Shown here: piece by piece, positions 53,420 to 61,192 of the stretch
How positions within the stretch are numbered: the first letter of the stretch is position 1
Layout: every line of letters starts with the position of its first letter
DNA from: Candidatus Latescibacterota bacterium
GTDB lineage: Bacteria > Latescibacterota > UBA2968 > UBA8231
Reading direction: 5' to 3'
DNA length: 64,000 bases
Assembly: GCA_022827835.1 (NCBI GenBank)
Contig: JAJEIO010000009.1
Span: 54,855-118,854 of the forward strand
The notes under the pieces: generated by a model
What the model was told of the DNA's origin: nothing
The model's database searches: none
The model's input: only the letters and a program-made list of their open reading frames with translations
Translations under genes and position numbers: made by a program

Positions 53420-55240
53420 TTACGGGTTCGCGTCTGATGGGCCTCTAATCAATATCGTCCTGTACAATGTCTGCTTGTCTTCCGCCTCTTCTGCGTCGGT
53501 TTGCAACTTCCAGAAGTACATGCCATCGTTGAGCTCGCGGCCAGCATCGTCCCGCCCGTCCCAGAGGATGCTATATCTGCCGGGAATCTGATGGCCCAAA
53601 GCAAAGGTTCGAACGTGCTGTCCGGCTACATCGTAAATATCTAATTCAGCCGATGTAGCGGTGGCTATATCATACGAGATACTCGGGACAACGGGTTTGA
53701 GCGCGCGAAGCTTGGCCTTCAGTTCGTCGGGCCATTCGTCCGGATCGGTCGCCTCTCGCCAAGGCATGCGCTGACGGACCTCCTCGGCGAATATAAGCTG
53801 ACGTTCTAATTCTTCAGACCATTCCTCTTCGGACCATTCCTCCGGACCGGTCCTAATCGCCTGCCAGATTCTGTTATCTGGACTCGGCTCAGCCGCGCCT
53901 TTGGCCTTCGCCGGTTGCGGTTCCGTATCGATGCGGGCGATGACCTGATCGACGAGTCCTACTTGGTGAGCAATGTCCATGATCTGGAAGAGCGACTCAT
54001 GCGTGGCGCGCCCGCTTCCGCTGAGATAGATGCGCTCGGGCCACTGGATGAAAATCATTGTGGTATTGTCCAACTGTTGTCTCTTCGCCTGCAATTCCTC
54101 TTTGAGGGTCGCAAACGTCACTAGTTTGTCGTTCAGCTTCATATTGCCGTCTTGATCCACGATGATATGAATACTCTGCTTACTCGACTCAGCCGCAACT
54201 TTGGGCACTTTCGAGATAGTGCCACAGGAAGGCAGCGTCACGGCGGCCAGAGGGCATAGCAGGACGGCTGTCAATACACGCGCCCGCGTGCCCATCCGGC
54301 GCGCACCGCCGCCAAGCGTCCTGCGGATTCTCAGCGCCAAGTCCGATTCTGTTGCAAAGGCGTTCATCGTGGGGATTCTCCTCATCAAAGGGTTTAAGTG
54401 AGCTATCCGTTCGGCGACATGGGCAAGACTCCGCGCATAGGTTTCTGAGCGGCCGGTGGTGCATACGACGAGATCGTCGCAGGCCTGTTCGGCTTCCCGC
54501 CGCAACATGCGACCGCACAGCCACACGGCGGGATGGAAGAACAATACGGCGGAGACTAGTCGGTGCAGCAGCCTTGTGAGGTTGTCCCAGCGGCGCACGT
54601 GTGCTAGCTCGTGCATGAGGATCAGGGTGAGTTCGTCGGTGCGCAGTTTTTCTACGAGATCGGTGGGGAAAACAATGATCGGTCTCAGGATGCCCAGCGC
54701 CATCGGCGAACTGATAGAAGGGGAGGTCGCCACCTCGACCTTGGAATAGTAGTCGAGGGTTAGACGCGCTTGCCGCAGAGCGTCGGAAAGTGGCCCGTCG
54801 TGCTGCACTTGCGCCTGCTGCCGCAAGCACCAGACGATGCCGTAGCCGACTAGAATCCGTCCGATGAGCAGCGCCGCGCCTACTATCCACAGTATCGCTC
54901 CCCAACCGGCTGTAGTAAGCGGCACACTGCTTGTGGCAATTGTCGGAGAAGCCGCTACTTGCACCGTTGGGTACTCGACAGGTGAGAATGCGAGGGCGTC
55001 CTGACTGGGTTCCACAAGTGACACGAACGGCGTGAATAGAGAATAGGGCGAACTGATTGCGATGGCGACGAGCGGCTTGAGGAGCACGATAGCCCACAAC
55101 AGGTGACGCAAGGTTGGCGACTTGATCGGCAATAGGTGGCAGGCCACTAGGACCAAGACCGCTAGTGCTGCTAGTTCGATACTTAACTGACCAAACCAGC
55201 CTAATAGCTGGCTGCCTAACTCGTTCAAAGCCGCGCTCAT
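53420..55240 (-). CDS. BlaR1-like M56 sensor protease with ExbD-like and FlgD-like C-terminal domains
   Basis: A 606-residue membrane protein. The N-terminal 330 residues have the M56 layout: TM helices near residues 20-36, 44-62, 113-133 and 321-339, and the Zn-protease motif HELAH at 210-214, with the downstream FFHPAVWLCGRMLRREAEQACDD stretch. A periplasmic part follows: an ExbD-like segment (SIHIIVDQDGNMKLNDKLVTF and GLVDQVIARI), then a C-terminal FlgD-type Ig domain (LDIYDVAGQHVRTFALG, ILWDGRDDAG, LNDGMYFWKLQTD). BlaR1 proteins sense a signal and cleave the BlaI repressor. The start overlaps the blaI-like stop (ATGA), so translation is coupled. The signal sensed is unknown. Confidence 0.82.
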   Translation of the reverse strand: MSAALNELGSQLLGWFGQLSIELAALAVLVLVACHLLPIKSPTLRHLLWAIVLLKPLVAIAISSPYSLFTPFVSLVEPSQDALAFSPVEYPTVQVAASPTIATSSVPLTTAGWGAILWIVGAALLIGRILVGYGIVWCLRQQAQVQHDGPLSDALRQARLTLDYYSKVEVATSPSISSPMALGILRPIIVFPTDLVEKLRTDELTLILMHELAHVRRWDNLTRLLHRLVSAVLFFHPAVWLCGRMLRREAEQACDDLVVCTTGRSETYARSLAHVAERIAHLNPLMRRIPTMNAFATESDLALRIRRTLGGGARRMGTRARVLTAVLLCPLAAVTLPSCGTISKVPKVAAESSKQSIHIIVDQDGNMKLNDKLVTFATLKEELQAKRQQLDNTTMIFIQWPERIYLSGSGRATHESLFQIMDIAHQVGLVDQVIARIDTEPQPAKAKGAAEPSPDNRIWQAIRTGPEEWSEEEWSEELERQLIFAEEVRQRMPWREATDPDEWPDELKAKLRALKPVVPSISYDIATATSAELDIYDVAGQHVRTFALGHQIPGRYSILWDGRDDAGRELNDGMYFWKLQTDAEEAEDKQTLYRTILIRGPSDANP

Positions 55241-55644
55241 CGCTGGTCTCCTTTTCTGCGCTCGAGGGTTTTGTCCAACTCCTTCCGGATCGCTGTCAAT
55301 TCCTCGTCGCTAAGCGACTGGCCGTCTAGCAGTTGGCTGACTAGGGCCTCGGCCGAGCCGGAAAAGAATGAGTCGATGACTTCGCCGAGCGAGCGCCGCC
55401 CCATGTCCTCGCGCGTGACCACCGGGCGATAGAGATCGGACCGGCCTTCTCGTTCTGAGACCACAAAGCCCTTATCGCGCAGGATGCGCATTATGGTCAG
55501 CACGGTATTGTAGGCCATCGGCTTGACGGCTGTTAGCCGCTCCTGTACCTGCTTGACGGCTGCGGGTGACTCGTCCCACAGGACGTTCATGATGAGGGTT
55601 TCAAGCGGGGTCAGTCTTTTGTCGGGTTTGTCTCTGGCCGCCAT
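55237..55644 (-). CDS. BlaI/MecI/CopY family transcriptional repressor
   Basis: 135 residues from ATG 55644 (MAARDKPDKRLTPLE). The winged helix has LETLIMNVLWDESPAAVKQVQERL, YNTVLTIMRILRDKGFVVSEREGRSDLYRPVV, and a C-terminal dimer helix (VSQLLDGQSLSDEELTAIRKEL). BlaI repressors bind palindromes as dimers and are cut by the BlaR1 protease. Its stop overlaps the start of the M56 gene. The likely targets are the two palindromes at 57487 and 57531, ahead of the four-gene operon that includes blaI itself. Confidence 0.9.
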   Translation of the reverse strand: MAARDKPDKRLTPLETLIMNVLWDESPAAVKQVQERLTAVKPMAYNTVLTIMRILRDKGFVVSEREGRSDLYRPVVTREDMGRRSLGEVIDSFFSGSAEALVSQLLDGQSLSDEELTAIRKELDKTLERRKGDQR

Positions 55645-55655
55645 GGCAAATACTT

Positions 55656-56927
55656 TCAATTTTCTGCCAACACCCACTGCAACTGATGCGCCATTGCCGT
55701 GCTAAAATCAGTGCCTAATCCCTTGCGTTCATAGCGAATCTGTCCGTCTTGATCAATAATACACGTATAGGGAAGCTCGTTAGAACCAAACGCCTTGCGC
55801 ATTTCCGAATCACCCAATACAAAGGTTAGATTGGGTGCACTCTGATAGCGAAAGTTCGCCACCATATCTCTGCGTCCTGAAGAATCTTGGTCAATATTCA
55901 CCGCTAAAAATTCAACATTTTGCTCGTAGAATTGCTCTTTGAGTTTTTGTAGATAGGGCAACTCTGCAATACACGGGCTACACCATCCCGCCCAAAACGT
56001 CACGACCATAGCCCTGCCCTGCAAGTCTGCTGAAGTGATCTTCTCTCCATCCAGATTTTGCACCGCAAGGATCGGTGCTGGTCGCGAAATTCGCTCATTT
56101 TCAACGCGTTGGATAATTTTCTTATCCCACTCGGCCTTTGAGGAAGCATAGGCTTTGCTCATCCCTACGCCTGAGCCAAATTTCCCGACATAAGCTTGGC
56201 TCCACAAATCCGCAACATCCCGACGCACGACTGAAGTTAGCAATAATTCTGAGGCGAGTTCATAAGCCTGACTCCAAGCTTTTTGATCAATATAAATTCG
56301 CAACAAAGTGACCTTTGCTCGATCTACTTTAAACTGCTTAGATGCCAGTTCCAGGTCGCCTAAATCCTTTCGAGTTTGCCATCCGCGAATCACGGTCTTT
56401 ATTTCAGCGACAGCTTGATCGTGTTGCCCAACGAGTTGGTAAGCACGCGCCAATAGATCGCGGCAGATTAATTCTGATTTCCCGTAACTTTTCCATTCTG
56501 CCTGTTTCTGCAATGCTCCTTTTAATGCGTTCTGTGCGTATAGAAGCGTTTTATCAGATCGAACCTGCTTGTCCACAAGTACCCGAGCAGCAGCTTCATA
56601 AGCACTGTGGGAATACATTCGCAATGCGAGCATTTCTTCAGACAGTTCAATCAACAGATGTGGATCATCGGTGACCTGTTGGTAATAATTCAACAGTGTA
56701 ATGGATATGTCGCCTTTCAGAAAGGTATTGGGATAATCTGCCAGCAATTGCTCAAGTCCCAAAATGCCTTCCCAATATTGCTCTGTGATCTCGGAAGAGG
56801 AGTATTTCAATTGGTGAAATCGCTTCATCTCTTCTTCTGAATGGGTTGGCTGTTGTGCAAAACACAGAGAACATACAACCAGGCACATCATTAGGCTCGC
56901 TACCAGTCTGTATTTGTCGAAATACAT
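55656..56927 (-). CDS. TlpA-like thioredoxin-fold protein with TPR-like N-terminal region
   Basis: 423 residues from ATG 56927 (GAGG upstream; a GTG 12 bases earlier is also open). A signal peptide ends near CFAQQ. The helical N-terminal 260 residues look like TPR-type repeats (LLYAQNALKGALQKQAEW; LLARAYQLVGQHDQAVAEI). The last 150 residues are a TlpA/AhpC-like domain: APILAVQNLDGEKITSADL, VTFWAGWCSPCIAELPYL with the redox CxxC near residue 312, FLAVNIDQDSSG, and ELPYTCIIDQDGQI with the cis-Pro loop. It would be a periplasmic thiol-disulfide protein. It lies in the BlaI-controlled operon between the chimeric first gene and blaI, 11 bp from blaI. Confidence 0.85.
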   Translation of the reverse strand: MYFDKYRLVASLMMCLVVCSLCFAQQPTHSEEEMKRFHQLKYSSSEITEQYWEGILGLEQLLADYPNTFLKGDISITLLNYYQQVTDDPHLLIELSEEMLALRMYSHSAYEAAARVLVDKQVRSDKTLLYAQNALKGALQKQAEWKSYGKSELICRDLLARAYQLVGQHDQAVAEIKTVIRGWQTRKDLGDLELASKQFKVDRAKVTLLRIYIDQKAWSQAYELASELLLTSVVRRDVADLWSQAYVGKFGSGVGMSKAYASSKAEWDKKIIQRVENERISRPAPILAVQNLDGEKITSADLQGRAMVVTFWAGWCSPCIAELPYLQKLKEQFYEQNVEFLAVNIDQDSSGRRDMVANFRYQSAPNLTFVLGDSEMRKAFGSNELPYTCIIDQDGQIRYERKGLGTDFSTAMAHQLQWVLAEN

Positions 56928-56935
56928 CCCAAACC

Positions 56936-57475
56936 TCACTTTCTATTGGTCCAAATCAGATTCAAGACCTGCACCACAGCTTTGTCTGATCGTCGATCTG
57001 CTCTCAATCTCGCAACGTATAATCCGTCGGGAAGTCCTCGTTTAGACAAGGACCCAGTATATGAGCCGGGATTGTGTGTTTTATTGACAGGCTGCGCTAC
57101 TTTTATGCCCTCAGCAGTAGCAGTAAAAAAATCGAGTTCTACAAAGACAGAGTCTGAATAAACCGTTTCTGGAATCCAGTACACAAATTTCACCAGTGAA
57201 TCTTGTGGCGCACTTTCCATTTTGAAGCCCAGTTCTTCTTGTGGGGCAGCATCGCTACTTGTATTGGAAAAGCGATTCTCATCCTGACTTGGCTCAGCCG
57301 CGACTTTGGATACCTTCGAGGTAGCGCCACAAGAGGGCAGCGTCACGGCGGCTAGGGGGCATAGCAGTAGCGCCGCCAACACGCGCGCCCGCGTGCCCAT
57401 CCGGCGCGCACTGCCGCCAAGCGTCCTGCGGGTTCTCAGCGTCAAATTTTTGTCGGGCTTGTTTCTGGTCGCCAT
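56936..57475 (-). CDS. BlaI-BlaR1 deletion-fusion ORF, now a putative lipoprotein (first gene of the operon)
   Basis: 179 residues from ATG 57475, behind AAAGGA. Residues 1-11 (MATRNKPDKNL) match the start of the BlaI gene downstream (MAARDKPDKRL). Residues 13-61 (LRTRRTLGG, RRMGTRARVL, CPLAAVTLPSCG, SKVAAEPS) match residues 303-351 of the M56 protein at 53420 almost exactly. The DNA-binding domain of BlaI and the protease of BlaR1 are gone, as if a deletion joined the two genes of an older copy. The remaining segment now reads as a lipoprotein signal with Cys49. The C-terminal 100 residues, with GLPDGLYVARLRAD, resemble a FlgD-type Ig domain. It is not a normal member of either family. Confidence 0.75.
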   Translation of the reverse strand: MATRNKPDKNLTLRTRRTLGGSARRMGTRARVLAALLLCPLAAVTLPSCGATSKVSKVAAEPSQDENRFSNTSSDAAPQEELGFKMESAPQDSLVKFVYWIPETVYSDSVFVELDFFTATAEGIKVAQPVNKTHNPGSYTGSLSKRGLPDGLYVARLRADRRSDKAVVQVLNLIWTNRK

Positions 57476-57486
57476 AGCAAGTCCTT

Positions 57487-57506
57487 TCAACTAAGAATTT
57501 AGTTGA
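57487..57506. promoter_or_regulatory. Palindromic operator 1, probable BlaI-type site
   Basis: Perfect 8-base inverted repeat, TCAACTAA and TTAGTTGA, around four bases (GAAT). It lies 12 bases before the start codon at 57475 and its upstream end touches the -10 hexamer of the promoter at 57506-57534, so binding would block polymerase at the start site. The same arms recur in operator 2. Confidence 0.8.
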
Positions 57507-57534
57507 TTATACTCGACGGCATTTGGTTTGTCAA
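57506..57534 (-). promoter_or_regulatory. Consensus sigma70-type promoter of the BlaI/BlaR1-type operon
   Basis: On the minus strand a perfect TTGACA (57529-57534) is followed after exactly 17 bases by a perfect TATAAT (57506-57511). Each hexamer overlaps one palindrome: the -35 lies in operator 2 and the -10 meets operator 1. The start site would be near 57499, inside operator 1, giving a leader of about 24 bases before the ATG at 57475. So strong a promoter would be expected to need the repressor to keep it quiet. Confidence 0.85.
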
Positions 57535-57550
57535 CTAAGATTTTAGTTGA
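57531..57550. promoter_or_regulatory. Palindromic operator 2, probable BlaI-type site
   Basis: Same perfect 8-base arms as operator 1, around GATT, with its centre 44 bases further upstream. The inner arm overlaps the -35 hexamer. Two identical sites flanking one promoter on each side suggest cooperative repression by two BlaI dimers. Confidence 0.8.
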
Positions 57551-57661
57551 TATGAAAAGAGTCGGGGATAGATCGCATTGACTGTCATTTTTTTATGAAG
57601 TTAGTTAAAATGATACGGTTGAATACGAGTCCATTTCGCAGAGCGACCAAAAAAACTGAGA

Positions 57662-57688
57662 GCCTGCCCTGAGCAGAGCCGAAGGGAG
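57662..57688. repeat. Dispersed half-palindromic repeat (CCCTGAGC..GAAGGG type) in the PhyH leader
   Basis: The leader of the PhyH gene contains CCCTGAGCAGAGCCGAAGGG, a sequence type that I recognise as a repeat common in many environmental bacterial genomes. Only one copy was seen in this window. Its right end, GAAGGGAG, is also the only ribosome site before the ATG at 57696, so a repeat appears to have supplied a translation signal. Confidence 0.45.
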
Positions 57689-57695
57689 CGCCACC

Positions 57696-58457
57696 ATGTC
57701 CGACTACACTTCCTATAAAGCTGATTATGACCGCGATGGCTTCGTCCTCGTGCGCAACTTTCTGCCCCCCGAAGAACTCAAAGACCTGACGGCCCAAGTC
57801 AACCGCTACGTCCGCGACGTGGTGCCAGCCCTGCCCGATCAGGCCGCCTTCTACCAAGACAAGGCCCGGCCCGAAACCCTGAAACAACTACAGCGCATGG
57901 GCGACTACGACGCCTTCTTTTCCGAGTACCGCGACCAATCGCGCTGGAAGGCTCTGGCCGAGACCCTCATCGGCGAAGCCGCGCAGGTGAGCCAGCCCGA
58001 GTGGTTCAACAAGCCGCCGCAGACCGAACACCCCACGCCGCCGCATCAGGACAATTTCTACTTCAACCTCACGCCGCCCAACGTCGCCTCCATCTGGCTG
58101 GCCCTCGACCCAGTTGACGAGGAAAATGGCTGCCTGCGCTATAGCCCCGGCTCTCATCTCAAGGGCATCCGGCCGCACAATCGCACTGCGGTCTTAGGTT
58201 TTTCGCAGGGCATTGCCGATTACGGCCCCCAAGACCAAGCCAATGAAGTCGCGGTGCATTTGCAGCCCGGCGACGCAGTCGTCCACCACTGCGAAATCAT
58301 CCACCGCGCCGACCCCAATCGCTCGTCGCAGCGCCACCGCCGCGCTTTTGCCATGGTCTTCGATGGTGTCAGTTGCAAGATCGATGAGGAGGGCCGGCGC
58401 AGATACCAAGAATCCCTGCAAAGCCAGCACCAGAAGATGGGGCTGGAGACTTCTTAG
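57696..58457 (+). CDS. Phytanoyl-CoA dioxygenase family protein
   Basis: A 253-residue Fe(II)/2-oxoglutarate dioxygenase-like enzyme with an intact triad: H117 and D119 in PPHQDNFYF and H203 in EIIHRADPN. DEENGCLRYSPGSHLKG and LQPGDAVVHH are typical. It is closest in outline to the ectoine/phytanoyl hydroxylase-like group, but the substrate is unknown. The ribosome site is in the repeat element upstream (GAAGGGAG). It shares its upstream region with the divergent BlaI/BlaR1 operon, 220 bp away, and ends 31 bp before the convergent vapC gene. Confidence 0.87.
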   Translation: MSDYTSYKADYDRDGFVLVRNFLPPEELKDLTAQVNRYVRDVVPALPDQAAFYQDKARPETLKQLQRMGDYDAFFSEYRDQSRWKALAETLIGEAAQVSQPEWFNKPPQTEHPTPPHQDNFYFNLTPPNVASIWLALDPVDEENGCLRYSPGSHLKGIRPHNRTAVLGFSQGIADYGPQDQANEVAVHLQPGDAVVHHCEIIHRADPNRSSQRHRRAFAMVFDGVSCKIDEEGRRRYQESLQSQHQKMGLETS

Positions 58458-58488
58458 ACGAAGCTCAATTCGGAAGAACGCTGACAGA

Positions 58489-58878
58489 TCAGAGGTCCCA
58501 CAGGCGGATTCCGGCCACGTTGCCAAAGTGGTTGTCAAAAGTGATCAGGACCGAGCCGGTTTCGATAGCCTGAGCCGATAGCCAGACATCATTAATAGGT
58601 ATAGGCGTACCGGCCTTCTTCAGTGCATCCTTGATCTGACCGTAAACTTCGGCCGTCTCAGTAGATAATTCGAGCGTGCGCACGGTGGGTTTGGCTAGAA
58701 ATCCAGCCAAACGGGCGCGATTCTCTTTCATCCGCGTCCCTCCGCGAAAACCGGCAAACAATTCGCCGAGCACGATGATAGACATAAATACGCACTCCGC
58801 CTGACCCAAGGCATCGAGCACGCGCTCGTCGCCGTTCCACAGGGCACTTAAGGCATTGGTATCTAACAGAACCTTCAC
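58489..58878 (-). CDS. vapC: VapC-family PIN-domain ribonuclease toxin
   Basis: A 129-residue PIN domain with the four acidic positions intact: D6 in LLDTNAL, E39 in IVLGELFAG, D97 in INDVWLSAQA and D115 in LITFDNHF. PIN toxins cut RNA with Mg2+. Its start overlaps the antitoxin stop by four bases (ATGA), so it is translationally coupled. Full length for the family. Probably inactive until the antitoxin is degraded. Confidence 0.9.
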   Translation of the reverse strand: MKVLLDTNALSALWNGDERVLDALGQAECVFMSIIVLGELFAGFRGGTRMKENRARLAGFLAKPTVRTLELSTETAEVYGQIKDALKKAGTPIPINDVWLSAQAIETGSVLITFDNHFGNVAGIRLWDL

Positions 58879-59114
58879 TGCCAGTCCTCAGGATCTACTT
58901 GGCGGCGAGTCAAGGCGTCGAATTCAGTCCGTTCCTCGGTGCTCCACACGCCGCACTGATCCACAAAATCAGCGCGATGATTCGTCGGTTGCAGTCCCAA
59001 GGCCTCCTTCAGCACACCGTTTATAGTCTTGTTTAGACTTTTTCCCTCAGCGGCGGCTTTCTTGCGTATGAGTTGGGCCAAGGCATCGTCCATGTGGATA
59101 GTCAGAGATTTCAT
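58875..59114 (-). CDS. vapB: VapB-type ribbon-helix-helix antitoxin
   Basis: A 79-residue protein. The N-terminal MKSLTIHMDDALAQLIRKKAAAEGKSLNKTINGVLKEALG is a ribbon-helix-helix DNA-binding fold with the beta strand and two helices. The C-terminal half (ADFVDQCGVWSTEERTEFD) should bind the toxin. GAGG lies six bases before the ATG. AT-rich sequence just upstream (59129-59146) has a short inverted repeat (TTTAT and ATAAA) that could be an operator, but it is weak. Confidence 0.85.
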   Translation of the reverse strand: MKSLTIHMDDALAQLIRKKAAAEGKSLNKTINGVLKEALGLQPTNHRADFVDQCGVWSTEERTEFDALTRRQVDPEDWQ

Positions 59115-59313
59115 GTTTTTACCTCATATTTATGGTTTATAATAAATCAGAAATATAGTTCAAAATGCACTAGTCTTCCAGCATTCTAAGGTCGGCGTCC
59201 CCGCGTCGAGGTTGAAAGTTCCTTAGGACGGCAATACATTCTTGTGCCGTTTAACTCAGGAGTAGGGCGAGCGGCGAATTGCCGGACCACTAGCGGAGAA
59301 AGGAGCCTACACG

Positions 59314-60249
59314 ATGCGCGTGCTGATCACCGGCGGTGCAGGTTTCTTAGGGTCGCATCTGAGCGACCTGCTGCTGGAAAAAGGCTGCGAAATCATCTGC
59401 ATGGACAACTTTCTCACGGGTCGGCCCGAGAACATCGCCCATCTGCTCGGCCACTCGCGATTCCAGTTTATCCAATACGACGTTACCAATTACATCCACG
59501 TAGATGGTCCGCTCGACTTCATCCTGCACCTCGCCAGCCCAGCTAGCCCAGCCGACTTCGAGCGGTTGGGCATCAACATCCTCAAGGTCGGCGCGTTGGG
59601 CACGCACAAGACCTTGGGGTTGGCAGTGGCCAAGCAGGCCAAATTCCTGCTGGCCTCTACGTCGGAAGTCTATGGCGATCCCTTGGTGCATCCCCAGTCC
59701 GAGGAGTACCTCGGCAACGTCAACCCCATTGGCATCCGCGGCGTGTACGACGAGGCCAAGCGCTTTGCCGAGGCCATGACTATGGCGTACCACCGCGTGC
59801 ACGGCACGGACGTGCGCATTGCACGCATATTCAATACGTATGGCGAGCGCATGCGCCAAGATGATGGCCGTGCCGTGCCCAACTTCATCATCCAAGCCCT
59901 CAAGGGCCGCGATCTGACCGTCTATGGCGACGGCCAGCAAACGCGCAGCATATGCCATTACAGCGATTTGATCGCCGGCCTCTATAAGCTCATGCTGTCT
60001 GACGTGACGACCCCAGTAAACCTCGGCAACCCCAGTGAAATCACCATGCTAGATTTGGCCCACAAGATCATCGCCATGACCGAGTCCAAGAGCTGCATCG
60101 CCTTCCGCGAGCTGCCGCAGGACGACCCTCGGGTGCGCCTGCCCGACATTGCCAAGGCTCGCTCCCTGCTCGACTGGACACCCCGCGTGGGGCCGGACGA
60201 AGGATTGGATCGGACGATTGCATGGTTCAAGCGAGAATTAAAAAAATAG
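59314..60249 (+). CDS. NAD-dependent epimerase/dehydratase, UDP-glucuronate decarboxylase-like
   Basis: A 311-residue SDR-type nucleotide-sugar enzyme. The Rossmann motif [10 protein letters not shown] (residues 7-16), the HLASPASP segment, the catalytic YDEAK (Y145, K149) and [10 protein letters not shown] with DDGRAVPNF resemble UDP-xylose synthase (UXS), which converts UDP-glucuronate to UDP-xylose. AAGGAG lies upstream of the ATG. The product would feed surface polysaccharide synthesis. It stands 76 bp before the PmoA-like gene, and its last codons are followed by a copy of that gene's start. Confidence 0.87.
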   Translation: MRVLITGGAGFLGSHLSDLLLEKGCEIICMDNFLTGRPENIAHLLGHSRFQFIQYDVTNYIHVDGPLDFILHLASPASPADFERLGINILKVGALGTHKTLGLAVAKQAKFLLASTSEVYGDPLVHPQSEEYLGNVNPIGIRGVYDEAKRFAEAMTMAYHRVHGTDVRIARIFNTYGERMRQDDGRAVPNFIIQALKGRDLTVYGDGQQTRSICHYSDLIAGLYKLMLSDVTTPVNLGNPSEITMLDLAHKIIAMTESKSCIAFRELPQDDPRVRLPDIAKARSLLDWTPRVGPDEGLDRTIAWFKRELKK

Positions 60250-60251
60250 CT

Positions 60252-60281
60252 ATGTGCGCCTTTGAACCCGAAAGGGAATGA
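60252..60281 (+). pseudogene. Ten-codon duplicate of the start of the PmoA-like gene
   Basis: ATG TGC GCC TTT GAA at 60252 is a near-copy of ATG TGT GCT TTT GAA at 60326, with a similar upstream stretch (AAAAATAGCT against GAAATAACT). It stops at TGA 60279-60281 after MCAFEPERE. The differences are synonymous in the first five codons. It is probably the remains of a duplicated gene start. Confidence 0.5.
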
Positions 60282-60325
60282 ATCGCCGCTCGGGGTTGTC
60301 TAATGCGAGAATTGGAGAAATAACT

Positions 60326-61192
60326 ATGTGTGCTTTTGAATTGCGAGAAAACGCCCTCGGCGTTGAAATCCACGCGGGCGATCAACTGCTCGCCTTGTAC
60401 CGCGCCACCGAGGAACTGCCTCGCGGCGAATCCCCCAAACCCTGCTTTGCGCCGCTGTACACGCTTTCCGGTCAGCTCGTGACCGAGTACCGTCCGCCCG
60501 ATCACGCTTGGCACACGGGGCTGTTCTTCGGCTGGGTTCACGTCAACGACGCGAATTTGTGGGGTGGGCGTTGGTATTTGCCGGAAACAAAGAAATACGA
60601 ACACGTCGCCGACAGCCACGGCGTGCAGCGGCACGATGGCTTCACGGCTTTGGAAGTGGATGGTGTGACTGAGTCGCTTTCTTGGCTCGACGGCCGCGAT
60701 CAGCTCATGGCGCGGGAGTCGCGCTCTTTTGGTTTCAGCAGTGCCGAGGGCGGCTACTGCTTGCGGATATCCACGCGTATTGAGCCAGTCGGCGACCGGC
60801 TGGTGATGGGGGCCTCGCGGGCGGCGCGCTACTCGGGTCTCGTGTTGCGCATGGGGCCTTCCTTTGCCGAGGCCGATCACTATTGCAGCGAGGGACGCCA
60901 GGGCCACGCGGATATTATGCACCAGCACGCCCGTTGGGTGGGGGCCCGCGGGAAAAGCGGCGGCTTTGTCGCGCTCATGGATCACCCGAGCAACCCGCGC
61001 CATCCGGTTACTTGGTTTACCCGCGCCAACTTGCTGGGTACGGGCCTGCTGATAGAAGGGGACTTAGAGCTAGCCGCTGGCGAGTGCTTGGAACTGCACC
61101 ACGCGTTCTTCGTCTTAGATCAGGACCCCGGTTCCACACAAATAGAATCCCTGTACGCGGACTTTGCTGCTTCTCCCGGAGAATTGCCATGA
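60326..61192 (+). CDS. PmoA-like (DUF6807) family protein
   Basis: 288 residues from ATG 60326 (GGAG upstream; an earlier ATG at 60278 is less likely). Family features are KPCFAPLYTLSGQLVTEYRPPDHAWHTGLFFGWVHVNDANLWGG, then HVADSHGVQRHDGF, AARYSGLVLRMGP and FVALMDHPSNPRHPVTWFTR. Members are common beside sugar dehydrogenases and glycan genes in environmental bacteria. The original name came from supposed methane oxygenase, but this is not a known activity, and a sugar-binding or modifying role is likely. It overlaps the OMF gene by four bases (ATGA). Confidence 0.8.
   Translation: MCAFELRENALGVEIHAGDQLLALYRATEELPRGESPKPCFAPLYTLSGQLVTEYRPPDHAWHTGLFFGWVHVNDANLWGGRWYLPETKKYEHVADSHGVQRHDGFTALEVDGVTESLSWLDGRDQLMARESRSFGFSSAEGGYCLRISTRIEPVGDRLVMGASRAARYSGLVLRMGPSFAEADHYCSEGRQGHADIMHQHARWVGARGKSGGFVALMDHPSNPRHPVTWFTRANLLGTGLLIEGDLELAAGECLELHHAFFVLDQDPGSTQIESLYADFAASPGELP

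Noticed and set aside
59129..59146. AT-rich inverted repeat (TTTAT/ATAAA) upstream of vapB as an operator
   Set aside because: Arms of only five bases in AT-rich DNA, easily due to chance; kept only as a remark in the vapB entry.
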